Positions 1 through 7,058 are shown, numbered from the stretch's first letter. The stretch is DNA of 22,981 bases from JANNHP01 sp031404455 (GCA_031404455.1 JANNHP010000405.1:1-22981), one strand, 5' to 3'. The notes: generated from the sequence alone by a model not told the origin. Translations and numbers: made by a program.

Positions 1-141
1 GTCGAGGCCGGCACTGACGACGAGGGCGGGCCTCGCGAGATCGACGCGATCTACGACTACCGCGAGGTCGTGCAGCGCACCACCGCGGGCTTCCTGACGC
101 TCTTCACCGAGCGGCGCTCCGACCCGATCTACGACCAGTAG
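1..141 (+). CDS. C-terminal fragment of an unknown protein
   Basis: Frame 1 is open from the window edge to a TAG at 139-141 and gives 46 residues, ending ERRSDPIYDQ. The fragment is acidic and polar, has no recognisable motif and no membrane segment. Codon use (G/C at third positions) matches the genes that follow, so it is probably the true 3' end of a gene that starts outside the window. I do not recognise the family. The gap of about 80 bases to the next gene contains a palindrome, so this gene may not share a transcript with it. Confidence 0.6.
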   Translation, partial: VEAGTDDEGGPREIDAIYDYREVVQRTTAGFLTLFTERRSDPIYDQ

Positions 142-158
142 GCGGGAGGCGGCCCGAC

Positions 159-174
159 TGATGCAACTGCATCA
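159..174. promoter_or_regulatory. Perfect 7-2-7 palindrome, candidate operator
   Basis: TGATGCA-AC-TGCATCA is a perfect inverted repeat between the upstream stop codon and the DAHP synthase start. It is about half A/T in otherwise very GC-rich DNA. In RNA it could form a 6-bp stem with an AACT loop, but no T-run follows, so a protein binding site is more likely than a terminator. The regulator is unknown. Confidence 0.4.
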
Positions 175-221
175 TCGCGGTCCGGCGGAACTCACGGAGA
201 CTGGACCGTGAGGTGCCCGTC

Positions 222-1133
222 ATGTCCCACGCGCTCTCCTCCGCCCATCGCCGCGCCGCCGTCCGCGCGGAGAAACAGGACGCCTACCGGCTCGTGGCCC
301 GACGGGGCAACCCCGACTACGAGGGCGGCACGCGGACGCGCACGATCCTCGTCGGCGGCGTGGTCGTCGGCGGTGCCGCGCCGGTGATCATCGCGGGCCC
401 GTGCGCCGTCGAGACCCGTGCGCAGACCCTCGCCGTCGCGCGCGCGGTGAAGGCGGCGGGCGCGGACATGCTGCGCGGCGGCGCTTTCAAGCCACGGACC
501 AGCCCGTACGACTTCCAGGGCCGCGGGCGCGCGGGGCTCGAGATCCTGGCGGAGGCGCGCGAGGAGACCGGCCTGCCGATCGTCACCGAGGTCATCGACC
601 CCCGCCTCGTCGAGATGACGTGCGAGTTCGCGGACTGCCTGCAGATCGGCGCGCGCAGCATGCAGAACTTCCCGCTGCTCCGCGAGGCGGGCCGGAGCGG
701 CAAGCCCGTGCTGCTCAAGCGCCACTGGGCCGCGACGCTGACCGAGTGGCTCTGCGCCGCCGAGTACGTCGCGGCCGAGGGCAACCTCGACGTGATCCTC
801 TGCGAGCGCGGCATCCGCACGTTCGCTCAGGGCGAGTACAGCCGCAACACGCTCGACCTCAACGTGATCCCGGCGCTCCTTCGCGAGACGTACCTGCCGG
901 TCATCGTCGACCCGAGCCACGGCACCGGCCACGCCGAGTTCGTCCCGTCGGCGTCCGGCGCGGCGATGGGCGCCGGCGCGCACGGACTCATCATCGAGGT
1001 GATCGACGAGCACGCCGACCCGGCCGCGGCGCTCTGCGACGGGCACCAGTCGATCCGCCCGTCGGCGCTCGCGGAGGTCGTGAGGCGCGCGCACCGCGCC
1101 GCGGCCCCGGAGCCGGAGCACGAGGAGCGGTGA
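222..1133 (+). CDS. aroF: DAHP synthase, divergent paralogue without regulatory domain
   Basis: 3-deoxy-7-phosphoheptulonate synthase joins phosphoenolpyruvate and erythrose-4-phosphate in the first step of the shikimate pathway, in the cytoplasm. The single-domain TIM barrel (about 303 aa) shows IIAGPCAVE, GGAFKPRTSPY, VTEVIDP, LQIGARSMQNF, CERGIRTF and VDPSHGTGH. The expected metal ligands are all present: C61, H233, E259 and D273. ATG 222 is preferred because GAGG (210-213) lies 8 bases upstream; an in-frame GTG at 213 is the alternative. Compared with the second copy at 7265 it lacks the roughly 70-residue N-terminal ferredoxin-like domain, has KRHWAAT where KRGMSAT is usual, and loses the arginines that follow PSH.TG. 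It may therefore escape feedback control or serve a special pathway (inference). Its TGA overlaps the next ATG by one base. It is surely of the DAHP synthase family; the exact role is open. Confidence 0.9.
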   Translation: MSHALSSAHRRAAVRAEKQDAYRLVARRGNPDYEGGTRTRTILVGGVVVGGAAPVIIAGPCAVETRAQTLAVARAVKAAGADMLRGGAFKPRTSPYDFQGRGRAGLEILAEAREETGLPIVTEVIDPRLVEMTCEFADCLQIGARSMQNFPLLREAGRSGKPVLLKRHWAATLTEWLCAAEYVAAEGNLDVILCERGIRTFAQGEYSRNTLDLNVIPALLRETYLPVIVDPSHGTGHAEFVPSASGAAMGAGAHGLIIEVIDEHADPAAALCDGHQSIRPSALAEVVRRAHRAAAPEPEHEER

Positions 1134-2236
1134 TGTCCGCACGCCCGCGCGCGGCGTGGGTCCTCGTGCTCGGTGCGATCCTCCCGTCCGCTTGCGGACA
1201 GGGCGCGGCCGATCCGCCGCCGTCGCGGCTCGTCGTCGTCACGCAGGTCCCGGCGGCGCGCGCCGGGTCCGATCCCGATCCGCGCAGCCGTTACCCGGAC
1301 GGCAGCCGCATCGTGCTCCTCGACGTGGCGCGGCCCGGCGTCGCGCCCCGCGTGATCTCCGGGGGGCTCGTCGCCGCCGGGGCGCCGAGCGTTCGCGCCG
1401 ACGCAGGGCGCATCGCGTTCGTCGGGAAGGAGACGACTTGCGGCACGTTCGAGGTCTGGACGTGCGGCCCCGACGGCTCCGGCCGGACGCGGGCCGTGGC
1501 GCTCGCCGCGGACTGCGGGTCCGCGGCGTTCCTTCCCGACGGACGGATCGTCTGCTCGGCGGCCACCTCGCCGGGCGGCGCGGCGCTCTTCGTCGAGGGC
1601 GCGAACGGCGGGCCGCCGCAGCGGATCACGTTCTCGGGCGGGACCGACGTCGACCCGACCGTGCTGCGCGACGGGCGCATCGCTTTCGCGAGCCGTCCCG
1701 CGGGCGCCGCGGGATTCGCGCTCCTCGCCGTGCACGCGGACGGGACGGGCGTCGGACCGTACCGGGGAACCGAGCGCGATCGAGCGCTCCTCGCCGACGG
1801 CGGCTCCACCGAGTGCGCCGAGATCGCGGCGCGGCCGAAGTCGCAGGGACACCTCAGCGTCGTCGATCCGCAGACGTCGTGGGGTGCCGCGTTCTGCGTG
1901 GACGCCCGGCCGCCGGGAACGTCCGGAACGGGCCGGGTCCGCTTCGCCGCGCTCGCGGGACCGCCGCGCCCGCTCGGCGACGTGACGCTCGAGGGCGACG
2001 GCTCGTTCTTCGTCCGGCTCCCGGCCGACACGCCGGTCGTTCTCGAGGTGCTGGACGACTCGGGCCGCGTCGTCTCGTCGCAGCACACGCCGTTCTGGGT
2101 GCGTCCCGGCGAGACGCGCGGTTGCGTCGGATGTCACGAGGACCCCGACACGACGCCGCCGAACGTGCGGCCGCTGGCCGTCCTGCGCGAATCCGTGCCG
2201 CTCGCCGGCGTCCCCGCGGCGGGAGCGTCGCGATGA
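1133..2236 (+). CDS. HzsA-like PD40 lipoprotein with one c-type heme motif
   Basis: A 367-residue secreted protein. The N-terminus has a basic start, a hydrophobic stretch and a cysteine after PSA (ILPSAC), which looks like a lipoprotein signal. The middle carries TolB/PD40-like propeller repeats with recurring D-G-R-I-(V/A)-F/C-S-A patterns. Near the C-terminus RGCVGCHEDP contains a single CxxCH (C331-H335) followed by TTPPN. Propeller plus FWVRPGE...GC.GCHE is the pattern of proteins annotated as related to the hydrazine synthase alpha-subunit middle domain, common in Planctomycetota; this does not imply hydrazine synthesis. It begins one base inside the DAHP synthase stop and ends in an ATGA overlap with the cytochrome gene, so the three are probably co-translated. 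A role in periplasmic or surface redox chemistry is an inference. Confidence 0.75.
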   Translation: MSARPRAAWVLVLGAILPSACGQGAADPPPSRLVVVTQVPAARAGSDPDPRSRYPDGSRIVLLDVARPGVAPRVISGGLVAAGAPSVRADAGRIAFVGKETTCGTFEVWTCGPDGSGRTRAVALAADCGSAAFLPDGRIVCSAATSPGGAALFVEGANGGPPQRITFSGGTDVDPTVLRDGRIAFASRPAGAAGFALLAVHADGTGVGPYRGTERDRALLADGGSTECAEIAARPKSQGHLSVVDPQTSWGAAFCVDARPPGTSGTGRVRFAALAGPPRPLGDVTLEGDGSFFVRLPADTPVVLEVLDDSGRVVSSQHTPFWVRPGETRGCVGCHEDPDTTPPNVRPLAVLRESVPLAGVPAAGASR

Positions 2237-4068
2237 CCGCGCGCCTCGCATTCCTCGGCGTCCTCCTCGCGTCCGGATGCGCCCGCGAGCCGGTCCTGCC
2301 GGTCGTCCCCGGCGCGCACGCCGATCCGACGGCGATGACGGCGTCGCCCGACGGGCGCACGCTCTACGTCGTCTGCCCCGCGCAGCGCGCGATCGCGACG
2401 ATCGAGGTCCGCGGCCGCGAGCTCTCCGGACTGCACGCGTTCTCGTCTGCGCCGCGCGGCGTCGCCGTCTCGCGCGACGGCGCGTCGCTCGCGGTCTCGT
2501 TCCCCGGCGACGGCCGCGTCGAAATCCTCGACGCCCGCTCGTTCGCCGTCCGCGCGACCGCGCGCGTCGGCGTGGAGCCCGCGGGCATGGCGTTCTCGTG
2601 CGACGGACTGAGGCTCTTCGTCGCGAACGCGCGCTCGTCGGACGTGTCGGTCGTCGACGTCGTCTCGGGCGCCGAGGTGCGCCGCGTCGCGGCGGGACGC
2701 GAGCCCTGGGTCGTGGTCCTCTCTCCTGACGGCGCGACGGTGGCTGTCGTCAGCCGCTCGGCAAACGTCGGCGCGCCGGATCGGATTCCCGAATCCGAGA
2801 TCACGCTCCTCGACTCGACGAGCGGCGGCGTCGTCCGCCGCGTGATGCTCCCGTCCTGCCACCTCGCGGAGTCCGCGGCGTTCACGACGAACGGGAGGCG
2901 CCTCCTCGTCCCGCTCGTCCGCGTCAGGAATCTCCTGCCGATCGTGCAGGTCGATCGCGGCTGGGTGATGTCCACGGTGCTCGCGTCGATCGACGTCGCG
3001 ACGGGAGGCGTGGCGCTCCTGCCGCTCAACGGGACGAGCGACTCGCTGCCGGATCCGGCGGGCATCGCCGTCACGGACGATCTCGCGTTCGTCACCTCGC
3101 GCGGCACGGACCGCGTCGCCGCCTTGCGACTCGCCGGCGCTCTCGCCCTCGAGAAGGACGCGGGTGCCAACCGTCCCGAACATCTCTCGTGGTCCGAGCG
3201 CTACGTCACCGCGCGCTTCGACGTCGGCGCCGCTCCCGCCGCGGTGGTCGTCGCGGGCACGCTCCTCGCCGGCGCCGAACGGCTCGGCGACTCGGGCGCG
3301 CTCCTCGAACCCGACGGCCGCCTCGCCGCGCGCGTGCGGATCGTGCCGCACGTCGCCGACGACGCCGCGCGGCGCGGCGACCGCGTCTTCCACGACGCGC
3401 GCTTCGCGTTCCAGTCGTCGTTCTCCTGCAGCAGTTGTCATCCCGACGGCCACACGGACGGCCTCGTCTACGACTTCGAGATCGACGGAGTCGGCCGGAA
3501 CTTCGTGCTGAACAGAAGCCTGCGCGGCGTGAAGGGGACGGGCCCCTTCAAGTGGACCGGCAGAAACGCATCGCTCGCCGAACAGTGCGGTCCGCGCTTC
3601 GCGAAGGTGCTCACGCGCGCCGACCCGTTCCCCGAGCAGGCGCTCGCGGACCTCGTGGCGTTCATCGAGTCGCGTCCCGCGCCGAGTGCCGATCCGCGCG
3701 CGGTCCGTCTCGACGGACGGCAGACCGCCGCCGTCGCGCGCGGCCGGGCGATCTTCGAGCGCACGGTTCGCCGCAGCGGCGTGCCGATCGAACCCGCCGA
3801 CCGCTGCGTCACCTGCCACCCGGCGCCGCACTACACGAACCTGCGTCGGGCGGGCGTCGGCACCCAGTCCGACAACGACGACACGGGCACGTTCGACGTG
3901 CCGCACCTGACGGGAGTCGCAAGCAAGGCCCCGTACCTCCACGACGGGCGCGCACCGGGTCTCGAGGAGATCTGGACCGCGCCCGGCGTCGGCGACCTGC
4001 ACGGAGCCGTGACCGACCTGACGAAGACCGACCTCGACGACCTCGTCGAGTTCCTGAAGGGGCTCTGA
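2233..4068 (+). CDS. YVTN-type beta-propeller di-heme cytochrome c lipoprotein
   Basis: 611 residues. The start ATG overlaps the previous stop (ATGA). The N-terminus ends in LLASGC, a good lipobox. Residues of about 25-340 form a seven-bladed YVTN/YncE-like propeller with repeats such as SPDGRTLYVV, SRDGASLAVS, SCDGLRLFVAN and SPDGATVAVVS. The C-terminal part has two heme motifs, CSSCH (399-403) and CVTCH (525-529), with NRSLRGVKGTGPFKW between them and APYLHDGRAPGLEEI after the second. The latter resembles the APYLHDG signature of the di-heme cytochrome c peroxidase/MauG group. It is probably exported and may act as a peroxidase-like or electron-transfer enzyme; the substrate cannot be deduced. 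It is the last gene of the overlapping unit, followed by a 101-bp gap. Confidence 0.8.
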   Translation: MTARLAFLGVLLASGCAREPVLPVVPGAHADPTAMTASPDGRTLYVVCPAQRAIATIEVRGRELSGLHAFSSAPRGVAVSRDGASLAVSFPGDGRVEILDARSFAVRATARVGVEPAGMAFSCDGLRLFVANARSSDVSVVDVVSGAEVRRVAAGREPWVVVLSPDGATVAVVSRSANVGAPDRIPESEITLLDSTSGGVVRRVMLPSCHLAESAAFTTNGRRLLVPLVRVRNLLPIVQVDRGWVMSTVLASIDVATGGVALLPLNGTSDSLPDPAGIAVTDDLAFVTSRGTDRVAALRLAGALALEKDAGANRPEHLSWSERYVTARFDVGAAPAAVVVAGTLLAGAERLGDSGALLEPDGRLAARVRIVPHVADDAARRGDRVFHDARFAFQSSFSCSSCHPDGHTDGLVYDFEIDGVGRNFVLNRSLRGVKGTGPFKWTGRNASLAEQCGPRFAKVLTRADPFPEQALADLVAFIESRPAPSADPRAVRLDGRQTAAVARGRAIFERTVRRSGVPIEPADRCVTCHPAPHYTNLRRAGVGTQSDNDDTGTFDVPHLTGVASKAPYLHDGRAPGLEEIWTAPGVGDLHGAVTDLTKTDLDDLVEFLKGL

Positions 4069-4132
4069 ACGTGGAACCGCGCGCCGCCGCTGCGGTCTCG
4101 CGGGCCGCGGACGAGCCATGGATTCGCGAAGT

Positions 4133-4147
4133 TCGCCGGACCGGCGA
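4133..4147. promoter_or_regulatory. 15-bp palindrome upstream of the RidA-family gene
   Basis: TCGCCGG-A-CCGGCGA is a perfect 7-1-7 inverted repeat that ends 7 bases before the ribosome binding site (GGGAGAGG region, 4156-4163). A one-base centre is unsuitable for an RNA hairpin but suits a dimeric DNA-binding regulator. GC-only palindromes arise easily in DNA of this composition, so support is weak. Confidence 0.25.
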
Positions 4148-4169
4148 CGCAACCAGGGAGAGGTGACTC

Positions 4170-4766
4170 ATGAGCATGACGGAGACTGAGACGCGGATCA
4201 TCGGACGCGTGGACGAGCGGTACTCGAAGGCGGAGCTCGTCGAGATGCGGGCGATGGGACTCGTCGACGCGGCGGGCGGCATCCTCGCGCGCCCAGCGAC
4301 GAAACCGCAGGTGGCGCGCCGGCGGATCTCGGCGCCCGACATCCTGAACGAGGCGCCGGACTACGCGTCGGCGTTCAGCCGCGGCCTGTCGGTGTCGATC
4401 GAGGCGGGCCAGCGGGTGCTCTGGCTCTCGGGCACGGCGAGCATCGACGATGCGGGGCGCACGCTCCACCCCGGCGACTTCCGGGCGCAGCTCTGGCGCA
4501 CCTACCGCAACCTCACGCGCCTCCTCGAAGCCGAGGGCGCGAGCTGGAGCGACATCGTGCGAACGAGTTGCTACCTGCGCGACATCGAGCGCGACTACGA
4601 CGTCTTCAACGAGGTTCGCACGCTCTTCTTCCGCTGCATGGCGCTCGATCCGCTTCCTGCGTCCACCGGCATCCAGGCGCGTCTCTGCCGGAGCGACCTG
4701 CTCATCGAGATCGAAGCGTTCGCGGTCGTCGGCGACGCGTGCGCCTGCGGGAGCAGCCGGCCATGA
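4170..4766 (+). CDS. RidA/YjgF/UK114-family protein
   Basis: 198 residues. Start ATG 4170 has a strong GGGAGAGG Shine-Dalgarno 6 bases upstream. RidA proteins are small trimeric enzymes that hydrolyse reactive enamine/imine intermediates. The last 120 residues show the fold: VLWLSGTASID, FRAQLWRTYRNLTRLLEAEGASWSDIVRTSCYLRD, DVFNEVR and the end segment QARLCRSDLLIEIEAFAVV. The arginine in ARL and the glutamate in EIEA, which bind the substrate carboxylate and water in classical RidA, are kept, but the usual PAR before them is PAST. The protein is about 70 residues longer than RidA (usually near 128) because of an N-terminal extension containing YSKAELVEMRAMGL. It is therefore a Rid subgroup member rather than RidA itself. 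It could serve the DAHP synthase unit upstream, but the 101-bp gap suggests its own promoter. Confidence 0.8.
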   Translation: MSMTETETRIIGRVDERYSKAELVEMRAMGLVDAAGGILARPATKPQVARRRISAPDILNEAPDYASAFSRGLSVSIEAGQRVLWLSGTASIDDAGRTLHPGDFRAQLWRTYRNLTRLLEAEGASWSDIVRTSCYLRDIERDYDVFNEVRTLFFRCMALDPLPASTGIQARLCRSDLLIEIEAFAVVGDACACGSSRP

Positions 4767-4810
4767 GGTGAACGCCGTCGCGCGAGACTCCCGTCACGGG
4801 CGCGACGGGT

Positions 4811-4828
4811 CCGGTCCGATTCGACCGG
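4811..4828. terminator. Short GC hairpin after the RidA-family gene
   Basis: CCGGTC-CGATTC-GACCGG forms a 6-bp stem with a 6-base loop, 45 bases after the RidA-family stop. No T-run follows, so it may aid termination or RNA stability only weakly. Confidence 0.25.
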
Positions 4829-4886
4829 CTCGGAAAGCAGGATTCCGCCGCGACGTGACCTGGGTCGCGTTGCCCCCGCCGCGATC

Positions 4887-4900
4887 TGGCATCGTCGTGC
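4887..4900 (+). promoter_or_regulatory. Sigma-54-like -24/-12 element before the PAS-LuxR gene
   Basis: TGGCATCGTCGTGC matches the -24/-12 consensus TGGCAC-N4-TTGC at most positions, including GG and GC ten bases apart. Transcription would start near 4911, leaving about 29 bases before the GTG start at 4940, with the ribosome binding site inside this leader. A single match in GC-rich DNA can occur by chance, and no sigma-54 activator is seen in the window. Confidence 0.3.
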
Positions 4901-4939
4901 GCAGACGGGAGACACACGTCCCCCGCCGGGAGCGCCGAC

Positions 4940-5662
4940 GTGACACCGAGCCCTGCAACTGCGGTCGCACATCTTCCCCGACTCGCCGCGTCGCACGCCG
5001 CGGCGGCGTCGCAGGCGCGGTGGGAGCGCTGGATCCCGGAGTGGGTCCGTCGACTCGCGGCGCCGGTCTGGGTGACCGGTCCGACGGGGCGCATCGTCTA
5101 CATGAACGCGCGGGCCGAGCGACTGCTCGGCGTGACGGCGCGGGAGAGCGTCGGACGTCCGTGTCACGCAGTCATCGCTTCTCGCACGCCGACGGGCGCC
5201 GCGTTCTGCGGCCGCCGGTGCGCGGTCGTCGTGGCGGCGGCGAGCGGCGCGGAAGTGGCGCCCGTGGACGTCCAGGTCGGCGGCAGCGCGCAGCGTCCGC
5301 ATCACTGGCTGCAGATGACGACGATCCCCGTCGACGGCCCCGACCGCTCGGGCTCGTGGATGGTCCACACGGCGCGCGAGGACGACCGCGCGCACCGTCT
5401 CGAGCAGTACGTCGGCCGCATCGCGCGTCGCAGCGAGGCGATCCGCGAGATCGACGGCCCCGCGGCGCGCCGTCCGCTCTCGCCGCGCGAATGCGACGTG
5501 CTCGAACTCCTCTCCCGCGACGTCGAGCCGAGCCGCATCGCCGCGGAGCTCGGGCTCTCGTACGTGACGGTGCGCAACCACGTGCAGCACCTCCTCGCGA
5601 AGCTCGGCGCGCACTCGGTCGACGAAGCCGTCGCGATGCACGTCCTCGGCAACGGAGTCTGA
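4940..5662 (+). CDS. PAS-domain LuxR-type transcriptional regulator
   Basis: 240 residues, starting at GTG 4940 with GGGAG 7 bases upstream. Residues of about 38-135 form a PAS sensor domain (APVWVTGPTGRIVYMNARAE, ARESVGRPCHAVI), and residues of about 178-235 a LuxR/FixJ helix-turn-helix (LSPRECDVLELLSR, IAAELGLSYVTVRNHVQHLL). There is no receiver or kinase domain, so the PAS domain is probably the sensor itself. It contains three cysteines, C75, C90 and C94, in the arrangement RPCH...FCGRRC; similar PAS-LuxR proteins often carry this pattern, suggesting redox or metal sensing (inference). The gene stands alone between a RidA-family gene and the tetraheme lipoprotein and could control either. 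A palindrome overlaps its own stop codon. Confidence 0.85.
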   Translation: MTPSPATAVAHLPRLAASHAAAASQARWERWIPEWVRRLAAPVWVTGPTGRIVYMNARAERLLGVTARESVGRPCHAVIASRTPTGAAFCGRRCAVVVAAASGAEVAPVDVQVGGSAQRPHHWLQMTTIPVDGPDRSGSWMVHTAREDDRAHRLEQYVGRIARRSEAIREIDGPAARRPLSPRECDVLELLSRDVEPSRIAAELGLSYVTVRNHVQHLLAKLGAHSVDEAVAMHVLGNGV

Positions 5663-5666
5663 CTCC
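5654..5666. promoter_or_regulatory. Palindrome overlapping regulator stop and a -35-like box
   Basis: GGAGTC-T-GACTCC is a perfect 6-1-6 palindrome that includes the TGA of the PAS-LuxR gene and the candidate -35 box of the tetraheme gene. Its position would suit an operator for that gene, perhaps bound by the adjacent regulator (inference). Confidence 0.35.
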
Positions 5667-5686
5667 GACGCCGCGCGCGCTACGAT
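5659..5686 (+). promoter_or_regulatory. Candidate leaderless promoter of the tetraheme gene
   Basis: CTGACT (5659-5664), a 16-base spacer and TACGAT (5681-5686) each match four of six bases of the -35 and -10 consensus. The -10 box ends 7 bases before the ATG at 5694, so RNA would start at or next to the start codon. No Shine-Dalgarno is visible. Confidence 0.4.
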
Positions 5687-5693
5687 CGCGCGC

Positions 5694-7058
5694 ATGACCC
5701 GGTCCCCCGTCAGGGCGGCGACGCGACTCCTCGCTCCGTTCCTCCTGCTCGCGGCCTGCGTGAGCTGGTGGCGGCCGCCCGCGTCCGACGAGCTCGCGTC
5801 GGGGCGTGCAGCGGGCGCCGACCGCTCGCTGCGGCTCTTCCTCACGGGCGAGATGGCGGGCTTCCTCGCGCCCTGCGGCTGCGAGGCGGGACAGTACGGC
5901 GGTCTCGCGCGGCGCGGCGCCTACCTGCGCGCCGTCCGCCGTCCGGGCGACCTGACCATCGACCTCGGCAACCTGGCGGCTTCCGACGACGCGACCCGAC
6001 TGCTCACTCTCGGCGCGGCTCTCGAAGGTCTGCGCGCGCTCGACTACGACGCGTTCGTCCCGAGCGAGGGCGAGGTGCTGCTCGGGAAGGACTTCGAGGA
6101 CGAAGCCCGCAGACGCCCCGGGCTGCGCGTGATCTGCGCCAACCTCCTGCGCGCCGACGGGACGCTCGTCTTCGAGCCGTGGTTCGTGCACACGATCCCG
6201 GACGGCCGCCGCGTGGCGGTCGTCGGCGTCATCGAACCGTTCGCGGACGTGCCGGAGGGATACGCGGTCGCGCCGATCGAGGAGTCCCTCCGCGCGGCGA
6301 TGGTGGCGCTCGAGAGCGCGGCGGACGCCGTCGTCGTCGCCGGCGGACTCCGCACGGACACCACGCAGACGCTCGCCGCGAAGTTCCCCGAGGCGGCGCT
6401 CGTCGCCGGGGGCTGGCCCACCGTGGGATCGAAGCGCATCGTCGAGACCGCGGGCGCGCCGGCGATGCTCGTCGGCGAGTTCGGCTGGTACGTGGGCCGC
6501 GTGGATTTCGACGACTCGCTCCGCGTCGCCGATTCGTGGCAGTCGTGGATCGACGAACGCCTGCCGGACGACCCCGTCCTCGCGGGGGTCGTCGCGCGGT
6601 ACAAGGCGTCGGCGTCGCAGGAGGGCGCGGGCTTCGCGGCGAAGCTCCTCACGTCGCTGCGCGAACAGGGCTTCGCGGGTTCGGCCGCGTGCGCCGAATG
6701 CCACGCTGCGGAGTTCGAAGTCTGGAAGGCGTCGGGCCACGCGCACGCGATGCAGACGCTCGTGCACAAGGGGTCGGAGCGCGACCCGTCGTGCATCGCC
6801 TGCCATCTGCAGGACGTCCACGTCGATCCCGTCGTCACCGCCGATCCGCTGACGTTCGGTCTCGGCTGCGAGGGCTGTCACGGCGGCGCCGCGCGCCACG
6901 CCGACCTCGCGCGGCGAGGGTCCAGCGACGCGAAGTCGGCGCTCGCGCCCGCGACTCGCGAGGCGTGCCTGCGCTGCCACTCGCCGCCGAACGACACGCA
7001 CTTCGACTTCGGGCACCACTGGCCGAAGATCGCGCACGGGCCGGGGGTGAAGAAGTAG
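5694..7058 (+). CDS. Tetraheme c-type cytochrome lipoprotein with 5'-nucleotidase-like N-terminal domain
   Basis: 454 residues. A typical lipobox (LLLAAC) ends the signal peptide. The N-terminal half resembles the metallophosphatase fold of UshA-like proteins (FLTGEMAGFLAPCGC, GGLARRGAYLR, TIDLGNLA, VAVVGVIEPF) but lacks a clear Asp-His metal site. PCGC followed by a G-L-A-R-R segment is a signature I associate with planctomycete and deltaproteobacterial cytochrome fusions. The C-terminal part carries four hemes: CAECH (333), CIACH (367), CEGCH (392) and CLRCH (425). Additional histidines in GHAHAMQTL and near HFDFGHHW could be distal ligands, as in cytochrome c554-type folds. It is probably an outer-surface or periplasmic electron carrier. 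It stands alone with its own promoter-like sequence and no partner oxidoreductase nearby. Confidence 0.8.
   Translation: MTRSPVRAATRLLAPFLLLAACVSWWRPPASDELASGRAAGADRSLRLFLTGEMAGFLAPCGCEAGQYGGLARRGAYLRAVRRPGDLTIDLGNLAASDDATRLLTLGAALEGLRALDYDAFVPSEGEVLLGKDFEDEARRRPGLRVICANLLRADGTLVFEPWFVHTIPDGRRVAVVGVIEPFADVPEGYAVAPIEESLRAAMVALESAADAVVVAGGLRTDTTQTLAAKFPEAALVAGGWPTVGSKRIVETAGAPAMLVGEFGWYVGRVDFDDSLRVADSWQSWIDERLPDDPVLAGVVARYKASASQEGAGFAAKLLTSLREQGFAGSAACAECHAAEFEVWKASGHAHAMQTLVHKGSERDPSCIACHLQDVHVDPVVTADPLTFGLGCEGCHGGAARHADLARRGSSDAKSALAPATREACLRCHSPPNDTHFDFGHHWPKIAHGPGVKK

Noticed and set aside
1133..2236. True hydrazine synthase and an anammox organism
   Set aside because: Only the propeller plus one CxxCH resembles HzsA; the other subunits are absent, and this domain is widespread outside anammox bacteria.
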